Source of the DNA: Janthinobacterium sp. GW458P | Lineage (GTDB): Bacteria > Pseudomonadota > Gammaproteobacteria > Burkholderiales > Burkholderiaceae_D | Assembly: GCF_002127585.1 (NCBI RefSeq) | Contig: NZ_NEGZ01000021.1 | Coordinates: 1 to 32,500, forward strand | DNA: 32,500 nucleotides | Direction of reading: 5' to 3' | Shown: one piece after another, positions 7,867 to 16,409 of the stretch | How the letters are laid out: each line of letters begins with the position of its first letter | Position numbering within the stretch: position 1 is the stretch's first letter | Notes under the pieces: generated by a model | What the model was told of the DNA's origin: nothing | Databases searched by the model: none | Seen by the model: only the letters and a program-made list of their open reading frames with translations | Translations under genes and position numbers: made by a program

Positions 7867-9260
7867 ATTTTATCCACGGGCTTGACCGGTTCCACGGGGG
7901 CGACGGGCGCCACCAGCGGCAACCTTGAGTCGCTGGCCGGCAATGGCCGGTGCATCAGGCCGGGATTCAGGGCCGCATTGTTCAGGTTGTAGGCGGCGAT
8001 GGCGGCCGCCACGGACGGGTCTTGCGACGAGGGGGGCGGCACGGCCATGCCCGCATGTTGTGCGGCCAGCGCTTGCGCCTGCGCATTTTGCAGGTCCAGC
8101 TGCTCCTGCGCCGTCGCCAGGCCCGCATCGGCTTGCCCCTGTGCCGCGCGCGCCAGCGACTGGGCCCGCTCGCCGGCCGCCTGGGCCGCCATGTGCGCGT
8201 CGCTGGCGGCCAGCTGGCCCCGCACCGCATCGTCCGCCGCCGCTTGCGCCTGCTGTTGCAAGCCCTGCTGCTGCACTTGCCCCTGGCGCAACTCGTCCAC
8301 GCGTGCCGCTTCCTGCTGCTGCGCCTGCTGATCGGAATTGATGCGTTCGCTGCCCAGGCGTTCGGCGTCAAGGCGCTGGGCATCCACGCGCTGGCTGTCC
8401 GTGCGCTGTGCCTGCAGCAAATCCTGCTGGTCGGCGGCGGTGGCCTGGGCCTGCGGCCGCAGTTCCTGCAAGTCCAGGTTCAGCTCTTCCGCTTCCAGCT
8501 GCTGCTGCAGTTCCAGTTGTCGCTGTGCAATAGCGGCCGTTTGCGGCGGCGTCCCGCCGGCGGCCTGCGGCTGCGCGGCGCTGGATGGGGCTGCCGTGCC
8601 CGTCAAATCCGCGTCGACGGCAGCGGCCACCGGCGCCCCCTGCCGCTGGGCCAGCACGGCGCCCACTTGCGCCAGCACGTCCGTTCCCTGTCGCATGGCA
8701 TCCAGGGTGGCATGGCTGTCGGCCGCATACGCGGCCTGCAAAGTTGCTGAATTGACATCCGCATTGCGCAGGTCGATGCCGATGCGGGCCAGGCCCGCCT
8801 GCGTGAGCAGGCTGCCGTCCTGCGCCAGCGCGGCGGCCGCATCGGTCGTGCCGTCGCCCGACAGCAAATCGTAGCGCTGCGCCAGGCTGCCCGGCGCGTC
8901 GCCGGCCGTCGCCAGCTGGCTGGCGTCGATGCCGCTCGTTTGCAGCTGGGCAAACGATTCCGTCAGCTGCCGCGCCAGCGCCAGCAAGTCCTCATTGACA
9001 TTGACGGGGGTAGTCGCCGCCCTGGCTTCGTCCGTGGCGCCCTGCAAGGCCAGCAATTGCCGGCGCGACAAGGCCACGCCGGAGAGGAACTGCCCTAGCG
9101 GGGAAATGTCGACCTGGGTCGAAGACAGGGCGGCGAGGGCCGCCGCTGCACCGGAAGGCACGGGCAGCGCCGACGCCGGCGGCGCCAGCGGCGCCGTTGC
9201 GCCCACGCGGGGCGTGGCCGGTATGGTATTGGGCACGGTTGCGCGCGAAATCGGGTCCAT
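7863..9260 (-). CDS. Hypothetical Ala/Gln-rich coiled-coil protein
   Basis: I do not recognise this 465-residue protein. There is no signal peptide or membrane segment. The N-terminal 45 residues are Pro/Ala-rich and look disordered. Residues about 48-210 look folded and helical (for example VDISPLGQFLSGVALSRRQL, and later QRYDLLSGDGTTDAA). Residues about 240-400 are extremely rich in Gln, Ala and Glu and predict as coiled coil. Within this, around 285-309, are five tandem pentapeptides of pattern R-x-(D/G/N)-(S/A)-(Q/E/D). The C terminus is Pro-rich. A strong GGAGG ribosome site lies 6 nt before the ATG, and a promoter is visible at 9287-9314, so this is a real gene. It interrupts the riboflavin cluster between ribE and ribBA. 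A structural or secretion-related role is possible but unsupported. Confidence 0.75.
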   Translation of the reverse strand: MDPISRATVPNTIPATPRVGATAPLAPPASALPVPSGAAAALAALSSTQVDISPLGQFLSGVALSRRQLLALQGATDEARAATTPVNVNEDLLALARQLTESFAQLQTSGIDASQLATAGDAPGSLAQRYDLLSGDGTTDAAAALAQDGSLLTQAGLARIGIDLRNADVNSATLQAAYAADSHATLDAMRQGTDVLAQVGAVLAQRQGAPVAAAVDADLTGTAAPSSAAQPQAAGGTPPQTAAIAQRQLELQQQLEAEELNLDLQELRPQAQATAADQQDLLQAQRTDSQRVDAQRLDAERLGSERINSDQQAQQQEAARVDELRQGQVQQQGLQQQAQAAADDAVRGQLAASDAHMAAQAAGERAQSLARAAQGQADAGLATAQEQLDLQNAQAQALAAQHAGMAVPPPSSQDPSVAAAIAAYNLNNAALNPGLMHRPLPASDSRLPLVAPVAPVEPVKPVDKI

Positions 9261-9286
9261 GACTGGCCTCCACTGCGGAAAGCTTC

Positions 9287-9314
9287 ATAGTATGCGCGTC
9301 TGCAGGAAAAGCAA
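9287..9314 (-). promoter_or_regulatory. Promoter of the coiled-coil gene
   Basis: Minus strand: TTGCTT (9314-9309), 16-bp spacer, TACTAT (9292-9287), 26 nt upstream of the ATG at 9260. The -35 overlaps the terminator stem of ribE, so the gene appears to be transcribed separately from the riboflavin genes. Confidence 0.5.
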
Positions 9315-9345
9315 CACACGCCTGGCCAGGCGAAGCATGTGTTGC
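9307..9345 (-). terminator. Terminator after ribE
   Basis: Outer stem GCAACACA (9311-9318) with TGTGTTGC (9338-9345) and an inner palindrome CGCCTGG/CCAGGCG, followed on the minus strand by TTTT (9310-9307). It begins about 12 nt after the ribE stop codon. Confidence 0.75.
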
Positions 9346-9357
9346 GCTGTTCTTATA

Positions 9358-9993
9358 TCAGGCGGCGGCCTTGTCCAGCGACAGCATGCGCTCGACATAG
9401 CGGGCGATCAAATCGATTTCCAGGTTGACCTTGCCACCGACCGTCAAATGTTTCAGGGTCGTCATGGCGATGGTGTGGGGAATCAGATTGATCGAGAAGC
9501 GGCAGCCGTCGACGGCGCCCGCGCCCAGGTCTTCCACGCGGTTGACGGTCAGCGATACGCCATTGACGACGACGGAACCCTTGAAGGCCAGGTATTTCGC
9601 CAGTTCGCGCGGCGCTTCGATCACCAGTTCCCACGATTCGCCCACGGCTTCGAACTTGCGCACGACGCCCAGGCCGTCGACGTGGCCGGACACCAGGTGG
9701 CCGCCCAGGCGCTCGGCCAGGGTCAGGGCTTTTTCCAGGTTCACTTCCGTCGGCGTATCGAGGCCCACGGTGCAATTGAGGCTTTCGCGCGAGACATCGA
9801 CGGCAAAACCCGTGTCCGACTTTGCCACCACCGTCATGCAGGCGCCATTGATGGCGATGGAGTCGCCCAGGGCCACGTCGGCCAGCGGCAAGCCGCCCGC
9901 GTGGATGGTCAGGCGCACGCCTGCGTCGAGGCCGCCTTCGAGTGCTTGCACGGTTTCAATCTTGCCGATGGCGGCAACAATTCCTGTAAACAT
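9358..9993 (-). CDS. ribE: Riboflavin synthase, alpha subunit
   Basis: Riboflavin synthase dismutates two 6,7-dimethyl-8-ribityllumazine molecules into riboflavin and 5-amino-6-ribitylamino-uracil, the last step of the pathway. The protein is 211 residues with the diagnostic start MFTGIVAAIGKIETV. It has two homologous lumazine-binding barrels: the first at about 1-97 with GDSIAINGACMTV, the second at about 98-190 with FKGSVVVNGVSLTVN. A C-terminal helix mediates trimerisation in the family. It follows ribD by 28 bp and is closed by a terminator. The symbol ribE is used here for the alpha-type synthase (ribC in some organisms). Confidence 0.96.
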   Translation of the reverse strand: MFTGIVAAIGKIETVQALEGGLDAGVRLTIHAGGLPLADVALGDSIAINGACMTVVAKSDTGFAVDVSRESLNCTVGLDTPTEVNLEKALTLAERLGGHLVSGHVDGLGVVRKFEAVGESWELVIEAPRELAKYLAFKGSVVVNGVSLTVNRVEDLGAGAVDGCRFSINLIPHTIAMTTLKHLTVGGKVNLEIDLIARYVERMLSLDKAAA

Positions 9994-10021
9994 GAACTAA
10001 CCCTATAAAAGTATAAAAGTA

Positions 10022-11122
10022 TTAATTGCGCTGGGCGAATCTTGCAAGGATACGCAAATCTTCGCCCACTTGCTGAACCTGGTGAAATTGCAAGGTCCGC
10101 TGCTGTTTAATATCCGTCAATGCCGGCAAGGCAAACATCCCTTGCGCGTCGCCCAGCAAGGTGGGCGCCAGGTAGACCAGCAGCTCGTCGACGCAGCCTT
10201 CGCGGATCAGCGAGCCGTTCAGTTTGGCGCCCGCCTCGACGTGGACTTCATTGATTTGCCGGCGTCCCAGCTCCAGCATCAGCGCGGCCAGGTCGACCTT
10301 GCCTGCCGCGTTCGGCAGCAGGATGACTTCCGCGCCCAGCGCCTGCAGCTGCGCCTCTTTCTCCGGGTTGGCCACGGCCGCCACGACCCACGTGCCGCCG
10401 CCCTGCAAGATGCGCGCGTCAAGGCGGATGTCGAGCCGGCTGTCGACGACGATGCGGCGCGGCTGGCGCGGCGTTTCGACGGCGCGCACGTTCAATTGCG
10501 GGTCGTCCGCCTTGACCGTGCCGATGCCCGTCAGGATGGCGCAGGCGCGCGCGCGCCACGCGTGGCCGTCGGCGCGCGCCTGCGGTCCCGTGATCCACTG
10601 GCTCTGGCCATTGTGCAAGGCCGTCATGCCGTCCAGGCTGGCCGCCGTCTTCATGCGCACCCACGGCTTGCCGCGTTGCATGCGTGAAAAGAAACCGATA
10701 TTCATTTCATATGCTTCGTCCGCCAGCACGCCCGTGGTGACGGCGATGCCGGCCGCTTCCAGCTTGGCCAGTCCCTGTCCGGCCACCAGCGGGTTCGGGT
10801 CCGTCATGGCGGCCACGACGCGCCCCAGCCCAGAGCGCACGAGCGCATCGGAACACGGTGGCGTGCGGCCATGGTGGTTACACGGCTCCAGCGTGACATA
10901 GGCGGTGGCGCCGCGCACGTCGTTGCCGCGCGCCGCCGCATTGGCCAGCGCTTGCACCTCGGCATGATCCTGCCCTGCCGCCTGTGTCACGCCCGCGCCG
11001 ATCACCTGGCCATCCCGGACGATCACGCAGCCGATGCGGGGATTGGGCGAGGTCGTGTACAAACCGCGCGCCGCCCATTCCAGCGCCAGGCGCATGCCAT
11101 CGATATCGTTGAGTATTTCCAC
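10022..11122 (-). CDS. ribD: Bifunctional riboflavin deaminase/reductase RibD
   Basis: RibD converts the product of GTP cyclohydrolase II in two steps, deamination of the pyrimidine then NADPH-dependent reduction of the ribosyl chain. The N-terminal deaminase domain (about 1-145) shows the zinc motif HAEVQAL (H53, E55) and PCNHHGRTPPC (C81, C90). The C-terminal reductase domain follows, with VRMKTAASLDGMTALHNGQS, ARACAILTGIGTVKADDPQL and VHVEAGAKLNGSL. The chosen start is GTG at 11122, with a purine-rich AAAGAAG just upstream, giving 366 residues, the usual size. The open frame extends further to 11212, but that would overlap the end of fimT and adds non-conserved sequence. It lies only 35 bp after fimT, so read-through from the pilin operon is possible. 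Confidence 0.94.
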   Translation of the reverse strand: MEILNDIDGMRLALEWAARGLYTTSPNPRIGCVIVRDGQVIGAGVTQAAGQDHAEVQALANAAARGNDVRGATAYVTLEPCNHHGRTPPCSDALVRSGLGRVVAAMTDPNPLVAGQGLAKLEAAGIAVTTGVLADEAYEMNIGFFSRMQRGKPWVRMKTAASLDGMTALHNGQSQWITGPQARADGHAWRARACAILTGIGTVKADDPQLNVRAVETPRQPRRIVVDSRLDIRLDARILQGGGTWVVAAVANPEKEAQLQALGAEVILLPNAAGKVDLAALMLELGRRQINEVHVEAGAKLNGSLIREGCVDELLVYLAPTLLGDAQGMFALPALTDIKQQRTLQFHQVQQVGEDLRILARFAQRN

Positions 11123-11157
11123 GGGCTTCTTTGCTAGTGAGTGATAGATGAATCGGG

Positions 11158-11727
11158 TTACGAACTGTCGGCCACGCCGCTGCAATTGACCGCTTGCTGC
11201 TGCGGGTCGCACACGCGCACCCGGCCCAGCATGTTGATTTTAATATGACGCACCTGCTTTCCCAAAGCCAGCGACAAGGTTCCCCAGCGCGCCGCCAGGC
11301 TGTTGGCCGCGCTGCAACTGCGTCCTGCGCCATTGTAGGCGATATAAAACGGCGCCGTGGCCGACGAAAACGCGAACTGGGCCGTGATGCCCGCCGGCAA
11401 CGGCCCCTGGCGGAACAGCAATTCGTCGCCATCGTCGAACACCAGGTTGGTATTGCTGTCGATAAACACCAGCCAGCCCGTGCGCCAGTCCGTGCCACCG
11501 TCCCCGGCCGGCATCAGCAGCACGCGCCGGCCGCGCGCCATCGCCTGCGCCCGCGTCAATTCGATGGCCGAAAACAAGTCCGTGGCCGCCGCGCGCACCT
11601 GCTGGCGCGCCAGCAGCTGCTGCAAGCTGGGCAGGGCCGCGGCCGCCAGCAGCGCGGCGATCGCCAGCACGGCCAGCAATTCCAGCAAGGTGTATCCCGC
11701 CCGGGGCGGCTGCTTGCGCGTGGCCAT
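11158..11727 (-). CDS. fimT: FimT/GspH-type minor pilin
   Basis: This is a type IV pilus minor pilin of the GspH/FimT family, expected in the inner membrane and at the pilus tip or base after processing by the prepilin peptidase PilD. The 189-residue protein has the prepilin signature AG-YTLLELLAVLAIAALLAA: cleavage after G11, with Glu at mature position 5 (E16) and a hydrophobic N-terminal helix. The C-terminal domain contains a WRTGWLVFID segment typical of GspH proteins and several cysteines. It is the last gene of the pilin operon, separated from pilE by a 164-bp palindrome, whereas fimT is usually the first gene of such operons. The ribosome site is weak. Confidence 0.85.
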   Translation of the reverse strand: MATRKQPPRAGYTLLELLAVLAIAALLAAAALPSLQQLLARQQVRAAATDLFSAIELTRAQAMARGRRVLLMPAGDGGTDWRTGWLVFIDSNTNLVFDDGDELLFRQGPLPAGITAQFAFSSATAPFYIAYNGAGRSCSAANSLAARWGTLSLALGKQVRHIKINMLGRVRVCDPQQQAVNCSGVADSS

Positions 11728-11730
11728 GGC

Positions 11731-11894
11731 CTAAGTAATCCTCATGAAATTATTGTGAATTTATGACGAACAGAACCGGATGCTATGCAAGGCGCCCGCT
11801 GCGACGCAGTGCGAGCACTGCTAGCAGCGGGCAACGCCGCAGAGGGCCGGTTATGGAAGTCAGAAATCACAATAATTTATTGGGGGTTACTTAG
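11731..11894. repeat. 164-bp near-complete palindrome (element D) between pilE and fimT
   Basis: The ends are CTAAGTAA (11731-11738) and TTACTTAG (11887-11894). Long matching tracts follow inwards: AAATTATTGTGA with TCACAATAATTT, AACCGG with CCGGTT, and CCCGCTGC with GCAGCGGG. The centre is the hairpin GCAGTGC-GA-GCACTGC (11806-11821). It fills the whole pilE-fimT gap and includes the pilE stop codon (11891-11893). No open frame is inside. Its ends look like terminal inverted repeats of a small non-autonomous element, but no target duplication was obvious. Confidence 0.8.
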
Positions 11895-12382
11895 CGCCAG
11901 CAATGGCTGGCCGGGCCGCTGCTGCCGCGCCGGCCGGTGCTGCTCAAGGACAATATGCCGCAATCGGGATCATGGAACTGGCCATCGACCTTGGGCGTGC
12001 CCGGCATGGCGCGCAACAGCACGCATTGCCCTATCGTCATGCCGGGACAGGCCAGCGCCTCGATTTCATACGCGCTGCCGGCAGCCGGGCCTTCGCCCGA
12101 CCACCATGGAAACTGCTGCGCCTGGGGCGCCGGCGACGCCGAGGAAAACGCCAGATAGCGGTTGTTTTGCGAGTAATAGCGCTCCTGCTGCTGCATCAGC
12201 CGCAGCAGGGATGCCTGCCCCTGCACCCGCTTGGCGCGCACGACATGGCCGTGATAAGCGGGCACGGCCAGCGCCAGCAGCAGGCCCATGATCGCCAGCG
12301 CAGCCAGCAGTTCGATCAGGCTGAAGCCCGCGATGCCGCCGCCGTTCGCTGCGGACCGTGCCCGCCTTGCCACTGCGTCCAT
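11891..12382 (-). CDS. pilE: PilE-like type IV minor pilin
   Basis: This is a minor pilin of the type IVa pilus. The 163-residue protein has a short basic leader and the prepilin cleavage motif AG-FSLIELLAALAI: cleavage after G19, F20 as first mature residue, E24 at position +5. A hydrophobic helix follows. The globular domain has QQQERYYSQNNRYL, typical of PilE-type minor pilins, and two C-terminal cysteines that may form the D-region disulfide loop. An excellent ribosome site, AAAGGAGG, precedes the ATG. It lies about 115 bp after pilY1 in the same direction. It is too divergent and too embedded in the minor-pilin operon to be the major pilin. Confidence 0.85.
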   Translation of the reverse strand: MDAVARRARSAANGGGIAGFSLIELLAALAIMGLLLALAVPAYHGHVVRAKRVQGQASLLRLMQQQERYYSQNNRYLAFSSASPAPQAQQFPWWSGEGPAAGSAYEIEALACPGMTIGQCVLLRAMPGTPKVDGQFHDPDCGILSLSSTGRRGSSGPASHCWR

Positions 12383-12497
12383 ATGCGCCCTCCTTTCAAC
12401 AACGCCGGCCGAAGCGATGCGCCGGCCCTCGCCGCGAGGTTCATTCCGGCGTCCGCCTTGGGGCGGGCGACTATCGCTGCGCCGGCCTTGCCAGGAT

Positions 12498-15400
12498 CTA
12501 CTTTTTCTTGGCCGCTTCGTGCAATTCGCGCCAGTTCGCCACTTCGCGCCAGCTCAGGCGCCCCGCCGGCAGCGGCGCGCTGACGACCTTGAGCGCCGCC
12601 CCGCTGGCCGCGCCGGGCAAGCCCGGTTGCAGCACGGCCAGTTCCTTGCGCCCCTCGGCCCGCCCTGTCGCCGTGACGGCGCCCACGGTGCTGTTCAGTT
12701 CCAGCGCCAGCGGCGGCGCGCGCGCCAGTCCGTCGAACAAGCGTCCCGTCTGCTCGCCCGCCTGCACGAGGCCCGCGCCATCGGCGGCAAAGCCGCTCAG
12801 CACATCGAGCACGTACAGGCGCGTGGCGGGCCTGGCGCAGGGATCGCGCCCGGGCAGGACGGTATTGAACATCACCTTGCCGGCGGCCAGCAAGGCACTG
12901 TTGACGCTGCGCTCGCCCGTCTGCGCCGTGTCGAGGAAATCGAGATACCAGCCGCGCCCGGCGCCGCTGCCCGTGTAACGCAGCTCGGCGCCGTCGACGC
13001 GCATGCCGCCCGCCGCCTCGCCCAGGCTGCGGGCGACCAGGTCGGCGCGGCTGCGCGTGGGAGAGCCTTCCCGCAAATCATCGTGCACGGCGTAAAACGA
13101 CTGCGACAGAAAAGCGGCAGGCCAGGTGTCGCCCGCTTCGACCAGCTTGCCCGTGCCGAACAGCAGCAAATAGCCGCCATCGGGGGCGTACGCCACTTTC
13201 AGCTGCTGCGTCACGGGCTGGCGCCGTCCCTGCGCATCGCGCGCGACAAAGACCAGCTTGCGCCCGTGGCCCCCCGCCCACGGCGGCCCGCCGGCCATGT
13301 CGAGACGCCAGATATTGCCCTGCATATCGCCCGCATAGATATGGGCCAGCGCGCCGTCGGCGCCCGGCACCACGGCGGGCGGCCCCGGCGCGTGGGCCAC
13401 GGCGCCCGCGTCCGCCCCCGCATTTCCAGCGGCCCCGCTGTCGTGGCCGCCATCGCCGCTGGCCACGGGCACCTTGAGGCGGAAGTAATTACTCCCTGAC
13501 ACCCACGGCGTGCCGGGCGCCTTGTCCAGCGCCAGCAGGAAGATGGCGGCCGCCGCTGCGGGCGCCGTCGTGTCCTTGCCGTCGTCCACCTGGTTGTTGT
13601 AGCCGCTGGCGACGACGGCGAAGTCGCGGTAGGCCGCCGCCCCCTCCTTGCCGCCCATATTGATGCGGGCAAAGACGGGCGGTGCGCGCACATTGCCCAT
13701 GAGCTTGTCGTCGCGGTCCGTAAATTCCCACAGCGCCCCGTCCTGCGCGAAGCGGGCCGGGGCGGTGATATCGAGCGCAAACACGCCCTGCGCCCCGCCG
13801 CCCATGCCCGACACCAGCACCGTCTTCCAGCGGCCCGCCGCCAGCACTTCCGCCGTGGCCGCCGCGCCATCGAGCAGCGGGCCGGGGCTGTAGTGAGTAC
13901 TCGCAGCCGCTGCCGCCGGGTGCAGCAGCGCCCGTGGCAGATAGGCAAACAATTCGCCGCCCGTGCGCGCATCGAAGGCGTGCAGCAAGCCGTCGTTGGC
14001 GCCCACATACAGCATTTTGCGGCGCTGCAGCAGCGCCTGGCGGTGCGCGCCGTAGCCGGCGCCCGCCATGCCCAGCCCCGGCGCGCCCACGTACACGAGA
14101 TTGCCGTACGGTGCCGCCCCCAGGCTGCCAGCCCGGCGCCGCAGGAAGCCGCCGGGCTGGCCCGCTTCGTGCGTGCGCTGGCCCAGCAGATACGCCAGAC
14201 GCGCTTCGCCCTGCCCCGCCTGGCCATCGCCGCCGTCGAACGCGCCGCGCTGCTCCGCGTCCAGCCGGTCCCAGGCCAGCGGCATCAGGGCGCCCTGGGC
14301 GTCGAGCGTGTAGACGGGGCGCATGGGCGTGGATGCGCCATCCTGCCCGCCCGCGCGCCACCATGGTTTGCCGGGCAGCAATGCGCCATCGGCGCCCACG
14401 GCAAACGCGGTGCGCGTCAAGGTCATGCTGCCGTCGTCCAGGCGCATCTGCGTCTGGAACCAGTATGCGTCTTCCGCGCCGCCGGCCAGTGCCATCAGGG
14501 CCGGCCCGGCCAGCGTCGCCGCCTGCGTCCCCTTGTCGGCGGAAACAAAGGCCGCGCGCAGTCCCGCGATCAGGGCGGCCGGATCGCTGCCCGGCAGGTA
14601 ATGGCCAGGCAGGCGGCCGTCCGCGCTCCACTCTTCCAGCGCGCCGCCCGCCAGGCTCTTGAACGGGTTGGCGTCGCCGTTCGCATCGAGAAAGCCGCCG
14701 TATTTGGCCGCCAGCAGCAAGGGCGTCGAGGCGGGCGCGCCGGCAGCGTCGCCCTGGCGCAAGTCGCCCGCATAGTGCCCGACCTTTGCCTGGCCGTCGT
14801 TCTTGCCGCCGGGACGCAGCGCCTGCACATGCGACCAGTAAGCCAGGCCCGCCGCATGGTAGCTGGCGCCGCCCGGCCCGTCGGCCAGCAGCTCCAGCGC
14901 CGCCAGGTCCGGGCGTGGCGCGGGATTGCCCTGCGCCGCGCCGCTTTCCAGGCTGCCCACCGCATGCGTCCAGGCCATCGCGTCGAACGGCGGCGGCGCA
15001 AAACCGTCCGCCGCGCGCGCCCTGTCGCCTGGAGAGGCAGGAGCCGCCGGGACATTGCCGGGCACGTAACGGTCGGCCGCCATGCCCGCATCGCCGAGGC
15101 TGACGACGATATGGCGCTGGCAGCTGGCCGTCTGCGGGTCGGACCAGGGACTCACGACCGGCAAACCCTCGTCGACGGCAGGCGGGGCCGTGGCAGGAGG
15201 CACCGCGGCGCTCGCTTGCCGCCCCTGCAGATAGCGCAGCGATTCGTACAGCAATTCGGCCAGCGGCGCGGCCCTCGCGTAGGCGCCCGGATGCCCCGCG
15301 TTGCTGCGGCCCAGGCCATTGATGTAAGCGGTCACCCCGCCGCCGGGCCCCGCGCCCTGGGCCCCGGCCGGAGATACATACACGCCGGTGGCGGGATTCC

Positions 15401-16409
15401 ACTCGGCCGCGGGATTGTCTTGCGGCAGAAAATCGGGCGCCGCCCAGCGCTGCCTGCCCACGTGGGCCAGCGGCGCGCGCAACACGCCGCCATACACGGG
15501 GCCGGCACTGGCGGGCAGGCCGTTCAGGAGGCCAAACACGCCCACGCGCACCCGGCCGCCATGGCGCTGCACGGCCCCCACGGGCTTGTAGTTCTTGCCA
15601 TACGCCAGGCACAGGTCGTCGCGCAGCGGCCCTTCTACCGCATCGCACACGCGCACGCGCGCGAGAAACACGCCGTGCGTGGCCGCAACGCCAGGCGCGT
15701 CGCAGCTGGCGCCCGATGGCTGGCTGAGGCTGGCGTCGCCGAACAGCAGGCGGTTGCGGCAGGAAACGATGGCCAGTTGCGCCAGCGCAAACGGCGTGGC
15801 CGCCGCCACGCCAGCCTGCAGGACCTTGCGTGGAAAGAAATCGGGGTGGGCAAAGAAGTCGAGCGGGCCGGCCGCGTCCGGCAGGTAGGCGCGCTGCAGC
15901 ACCGTCTTGCGCACTTCGTCGATGACGCGGTCGCCGCCCGTCAGCGCATAGCGGACGATGTCGAGCATGCTGGCGCTGGCCCAGTTGAGAAAATTGCCGC
16001 TGAAACTATCGCCGCCGCAGCCGTGCAGCGCATCGGCCCGCTTCAGCACGGAGAAGTAAGCGGTCGCTACGCGCAAGTCCGGCAACAGGACGCCATCCTT
16101 GCTGCGGTACGGATAGCTGTAGCACATGCGTGCATCGAAGTAACCTGGGTACGCGCGCTGCGGCGCATAGTCGCCGCCATGCGCCGCAGCGGCCGCCGCA
16201 TGCGTGAGGGACAGGTTGAGCAGCAGATTCGGCGGCACTCTGGCGCCGTGTAGGCCGGCGTCGGCACGCGCCAGTTCCACCGCGGGGACGGCGGCGGGGG
16301 CGCCACAGCACGCCATGGCAGCCAGGCCGGCCGCCAGCAACCAGGCGCGGCCGGCGCGCCGCCAGGCAGAGTACCAGGCGGAGTACAGGACGGAGGACAC
16401 AGGCGTCAT
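12498..16409 (-). CDS. pilY1: PilY1 type IV pilus tip/adhesin protein
   Basis: PilY1 is a large secreted protein that caps the pilus with the minor pilins and promotes pilus extension, adhesion and surface sensing. The chosen start (ATG at 16409) gives 1303 residues. It overlaps the pilX stop by 4 nt (ATGA), consistent with translational coupling. An N-terminal signal-type segment (about 15-42) is followed by a long variable region. The C-terminal half is the PilY1 beta-propeller, recognisable by YVGANDGLLHAFDARTGGEL, ASGYNNQVDDGKDT (an Asp-rich loop where the family has a calcium site), GDMQGNIWRLDM and LLFGTGKLVEAGD. Residues 8-15 contain a short tandem repeat (YSAW YSAW) encoded by a 12-bp duplication. 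The frame stays open upstream to 18008, but only because of high GC; that part is antisense-like noise over pilX and pilW. Confidence 0.9.
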   Translation of the reverse strand: MTPVSSVLYSAWYSAWRRAGRAWLLAAGLAAMACCGAPAAVPAVELARADAGLHGARVPPNLLLNLSLTHAAAAAAHGGDYAPQRAYPGYFDARMCYSYPYRSKDGVLLPDLRVATAYFSVLKRADALHGCGGDSFSGNFLNWASASMLDIVRYALTGGDRVIDEVRKTVLQRAYLPDAAGPLDFFAHPDFFPRKVLQAGVAAATPFALAQLAIVSCRNRLLFGDASLSQPSGASCDAPGVAATHGVFLARVRVCDAVEGPLRDDLCLAYGKNYKPVGAVQRHGGRVRVGVFGLLNGLPASAGPVYGGVLRAPLAHVGRQRWAAPDFLPQDNPAAEWNPATGVYVSPAGAQGAGPGGGVTAYINGLGRSNAGHPGAYARAAPLAELLYESLRYLQGRQASAAVPPATAPPAVDEGLPVVSPWSDPQTASCQRHIVVSLGDAGMAADRYVPGNVPAAPASPGDRARAADGFAPPPFDAMAWTHAVGSLESGAAQGNPAPRPDLAALELLADGPGGASYHAAGLAYWSHVQALRPGGKNDGQAKVGHYAGDLRQGDAAGAPASTPLLLAAKYGGFLDANGDANPFKSLAGGALEEWSADGRLPGHYLPGSDPAALIAGLRAAFVSADKGTQAATLAGPALMALAGGAEDAYWFQTQMRLDDGSMTLTRTAFAVGADGALLPGKPWWRAGGQDGASTPMRPVYTLDAQGALMPLAWDRLDAEQRGAFDGGDGQAGQGEARLAYLLGQRTHEAGQPGGFLRRRAGSLGAAPYGNLVYVGAPGLGMAGAGYGAHRQALLQRRKMLYVGANDGLLHAFDARTGGELFAYLPRALLHPAAAAASTHYSPGPLLDGAAATAEVLAAGRWKTVLVSGMGGGAQGVFALDITAPARFAQDGALWEFTDRDDKLMGNVRAPPVFARINMGGKEGAAAYRDFAVVASGYNNQVDDGKDTTAPAAAAAIFLLALDKAPGTPWVSGSNYFRLKVPVASGDGGHDSGAAGNAGADAGAVAHAPGPPAVVPGADGALAHIYAGDMQGNIWRLDMAGGPPWAGGHGRKLVFVARDAQGRRQPVTQQLKVAYAPDGGYLLLFGTGKLVEAGDTWPAAFLSQSFYAVHDDLREGSPTRSRADLVARSLGEAAGGMRVDGAELRYTGSGAGRGWYLDFLDTAQTGERSVNSALLAAGKVMFNTVLPGRDPCARPATRLYVLDVLSGFAADGAGLVQAGEQTGRLFDGLARAPPLALELNSTVGAVTATGRAEGRKELAVLQPGLPGAASGAALKVVSAPLPAGRLSWREVANWRELHEAAKKK

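Noticed and set aside
11123..11212. Longer ribD start at 11212
   Set aside because: It would overlap the fimT 3' end and add non-conserved residues. The GTG at 11122 gives the usual RibD length and has a purine-rich site upstream.
13893..16253. 786-codon plus-strand frame opposite pilY1
   Set aside because: It is antisense to the PilY1 coding region, Arg/Gln/His-rich, and without a ribosome site or motif.
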